Source: an uncultured bacterium | Lineage (GTDB): Bacteria > Bacillota_I > Bacilli_A > RFN20 > CAG-826 | Assembly: GCA_949296775.1 (NCBI GenBank) | Contig: CASFQA010000009.1 | Location: 1-32,199, forward strand | Length of the DNA stretch: 32,199 nucleotides | Reading direction: 5' to 3' | Shown: piece after piece, positions 30,766-32,199 of the stretch | Numbering within the stretch: position 1 is the stretch's first letter | Layout of the letters: each line of letters begins with the position of its first letter | Program-made: the position numbers and the translations under genes | The notes under the pieces: generated by a model | The model's input: only the letters and a program-made list of their open reading frames with translations | Database searches by the model: none | Told to the model about the DNA's origin: nothing

Positions 30766-30791
30766 CATTGATTGCGGGAATGGGATGATAG
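30762..30791 (+). promoter_or_regulatory. Possible promoter overlapping the cdr stop
   Basis: A consensus TTGACA (30762-30767) overlaps the cdr stop codon; TGATAG (30786-30791) lies 18 bases downstream as a weak -10 box. It could drive the SHOCT gene separately. Confidence 0.35.
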
Positions 30792-30812
30792 CCCCATAAG
30801 GAGGAGTTTTGG

Positions 30813-31412
30813 ATGAAAAAACTCAATTTGGTCGAGCGCATCCTCGTGGTGGTTTCGACCGTTCTCATTCTTTGTGCCTTCGCTTTCTCCTATCTTTTCG
30901 ACGAAAGCGCGGGCGTTCCCGGCCTTTTGACGTTCGGGACCACCTATTCGATCGTTGGCGTCTTCTTGATCGTCGTCGCCACCTGCCTTGGGCTGGGGCT
31001 TTATCTTAGCCAAAAGGAAGGGACGGCCAAAACCATCGGCATTTGCCTGCTTTTAGCCGCCAATATCATCGTCTTTGCCGCCTGCACCGACCTCTTCGTC
31101 GTCGAGGAGGAGACCGGGGCGAAGGAGGAGGAGGCCCTTATTTCTATGAGCCAAGTCTTGGGCTTAATCGGGGCCATCGTCTTCTTCGTCGCCCTCATCT
31201 TATGGGGCTTAAGGGCCTTCGCTAACCTCGCCCGCCCCGTTGAATCGAACGATCCGGAGGACGATCCGCAGATCAAACTCGTCCTCAAGTGGCGGACCCT
31301 GCTTGAGGAAGGGGTCATTACCGAAGAGGAATACCAAGCCAAACGGGTTTCGATTCTTGGACTTGACTCTAAGAAAGACGTCAAGGGCAAAGATCATCCT
31401 TTGACCAAATAA
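30813..31412 (+). CDS. Four-helix membrane protein with C-terminal SHOCT domain
   Basis: This 199-residue protein has four hydrophobic helices (about 8-28, 44-66, 74-93 and 114-134) joined by short loops, then a cytoplasmic tail. The tail LVLKWRTLLEEGVITEEEY followed by QAKRVSILGL (about 158-187) is a SHOCT (short C-terminal) domain, thought to mediate oligomerisation. The first helix is not a cleavable signal. GGAGGAG precedes the ATG. It lies 47 bases after cdr and may be co-transcribed. Function is unknown. Confidence 0.8.
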   Translation: MKKLNLVERILVVVSTVLILCAFAFSYLFDESAGVPGLLTFGTTYSIVGVFLIVVATCLGLGLYLSQKEGTAKTIGICLLLAANIIVFAACTDLFVVEEETGAKEEEALISMSQVLGLIGAIVFFVALILWGLRAFANLARPVESNDPEDDPQIKLVLKWRTLLEEGVITEEEYQAKRVSILGLDSKKDVKGKDHPLTK

Positions 31413-31432
31413 GAAGTCATTTACTATTATTC

Positions 31433-31465
31433 GCCGCCTTTTTCCGAGGCGGCTTTTTCTTTTTC
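31433..31465 (+). terminator. Terminator after the SHOCT gene
   Basis: GCCGCC (31433-31438) pairs with GGCGGC (31448-31453) around a 9-base loop, followed by TTTTTCTTTTT. Confidence 0.9.
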
Positions 31466-31499
31466 TCTCGACAAAAAGCCTTGTCATTTTATTATCCAA

Positions 31500-31612
31500 A
31501 ATACTGGTCTATTCGCCAGGGGAAAAGGCAAATTTGATTGACAAAATCTAGATTATATCCAGTATTCACCGGCGCACATGCGACACCTAGGAGAATTTGC
31601 GTAGCCGGTGAA
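31500..31612. repeat. Two overlapping inverted repeats in the gap before the transposase
   Basis: AATACTGG (31500-31507) is complementary to CCAGTATT (31559-31566), and TTCACCGGC (31565-31573) is complementary to GCCGGTGAA (31604-31612). The shared bases make the two stems mutually exclusive. The rest of the gap 31466-31660 contains no gene I can support. Confidence 0.5.
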
Positions 31613-31660
31613 TCGGCAGCCGTCCTCCCCGGCTTCTTTGGCAATCATATCATCATTCGC

Positions 31661-32199
31661 CTATCTAGCCATCCTCGCCTTCCCTGGTACCCCGATGGCG
31701 ACCATGGGGCCTTCGCCCTCGTATGAGCCGCCTCTCCCGCCGCCGTATTCGCGGCGGAGGTGCTTCCAGGTCCCGTCGAGGTAGACTATCGGGCATTCCG
31801 GGACCGGACGGGAATTGAATTCGTCGAGCTTCCCGTAGGTGGCCTGGGCTATGGCCTGGACCAGCTTCTCCGAGACGTAGCCGCCGTGCTTCTTGGCGAG
31901 GAAATCGGATATCCGGGGGCAGGTCAGTCCGGAACGGCAGAGGCCGGAGACCTCGGCGTCGATGTCGGGGAGCCTCTTCTTGTAGGGCTCGAGCACCTTG
32001 TCCTTGAACGCGTTGGCGCGGTCCCTCGGGACCTTGACCTCGATCTCCCCCAGGGAGGTGAGGACGGTCCGATAGTAGTACCCGTTCCTCTGGAACGGCT
32101 TGGCCTCGTCGCCGGCCAGCTGGGCGGCGACGCCGACCTGGCAGCCGGCAAGACATGGGCTTACAGCGAACAACAACGCGAAACCATGATTACCTCGTC
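31661..32199 (-). pseudogene. IS256-family (mutator type) transposase, broken and partial
   Basis: About 180 residues of an IS256-type transposase are visible and the open frame continues past the right edge. FQRNGYYYRTVLTSLGEIEV and KVPRDRANAFKDKVLEPYKK are hallmarks, followed by SDFLAKKHGG and PIVYLDGTWKHLRRE with the first catalytic Asp of the DDE triad. After VAIG the frame reads VPGKARMAR and stops; in the neighbouring frame the same bases read TREGEDG, the expected continuation, and then stop too. So the gene carries a frameshift and has lost its C-terminal half, including the other catalytic residues. It cannot transpose on its own. Its GC-rich codon use differs from the neighbours. 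Confidence 0.8.

Noticed and set aside
31565-31660. Known riboswitch before the transposase fragment.
   Set aside because: The inverted repeat alone does not match the conserved cores of the classes I could recall (THF, c-di-GMP, preQ1, cobalamin).

Overview
The window looks like chromosomal DNA of an uncultured, probably fermentative Firmicute of the Bacilli/Mollicutes side. The evidence is a perfect-consensus cre box, Shine-Dalgarno sites of the GGAGG type, tRNA genes with encoded CCA, short intergenic gaps, UGA used as a stop, and a gene set of sugar cleavage, malic enzyme, acyl-CoA synthetase (ADP-forming type) and CoA-disulfide reductase. GC content is moderate. I cannot name the species. 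The most unusual taxonomic clue is a tRNA-Ile with a UAU anticodon.

Region by region. Positions 1-3740 hold a DUF368 membrane protein running off the left edge, then a short leader ORF, a MATE exporter and gpsA as one plus-strand unit, closed by a convergent DUF1893 gene. Positions 3750-4500 hold two tRNA transcription units, Ala-Met and Ile(UAU)-Ser; the Ser tRNA has lost its D arm. Positions 4500-5600 are an AT-richer, decayed insertion with short iteron-like repeats and frameshifted ORFs, including the tail of an AlbA_2-type regulator. Positions 5600-8130 hold a cation:proton antiporter facing away from a LysR gene. Positions 8133-8990 are gene debris. Positions 8990-14506 hold a CmpB-like membrane protein, a nucleoside phosphorylase, two small unknown genes, an ADP-ribosylglycohydrolase, a GrpB protein and a GH43 glycosidase.

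Positions 14545-18485 hold two overlapping MacB-like ABC half-transporters, followed by a maltose-type O-acetyltransferase, a DUF362 protein, malic enzyme, a XRE regulator, a methyltransferase/HAD pair and an unknown 180-residue protein. At 24634-27286 a cre box and promoter precede a tandem Lrp-like protein and the alpha subunit of an ADP-forming acyl-CoA synthetase. The right end holds a GH13 alpha-glucosidase, a CoA-disulfide reductase with a rhodanese domain, a SHOCT membrane protein and a broken IS256-type transposase.

Three things stand out. The MATE gene has what looks like a translational attenuator: a 31-codon leader ORF stops inside the left arm of a perfect inverted repeat that covers the MATE ribosome-binding site. 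The tRNA cluster has Ile(UAU), a D-armless Ser and twin 5' hairpin leaders. About seven genes lack a Shine-Dalgarno site and have a -10 box only 6-8 bases before ATG, which suggests leaderless transcription. Metabolically, the window fits carbohydrate uptake and overflow to acetate under carbon-catabolite control, with redox handled by malic enzyme and CoA-disulfide reductase.
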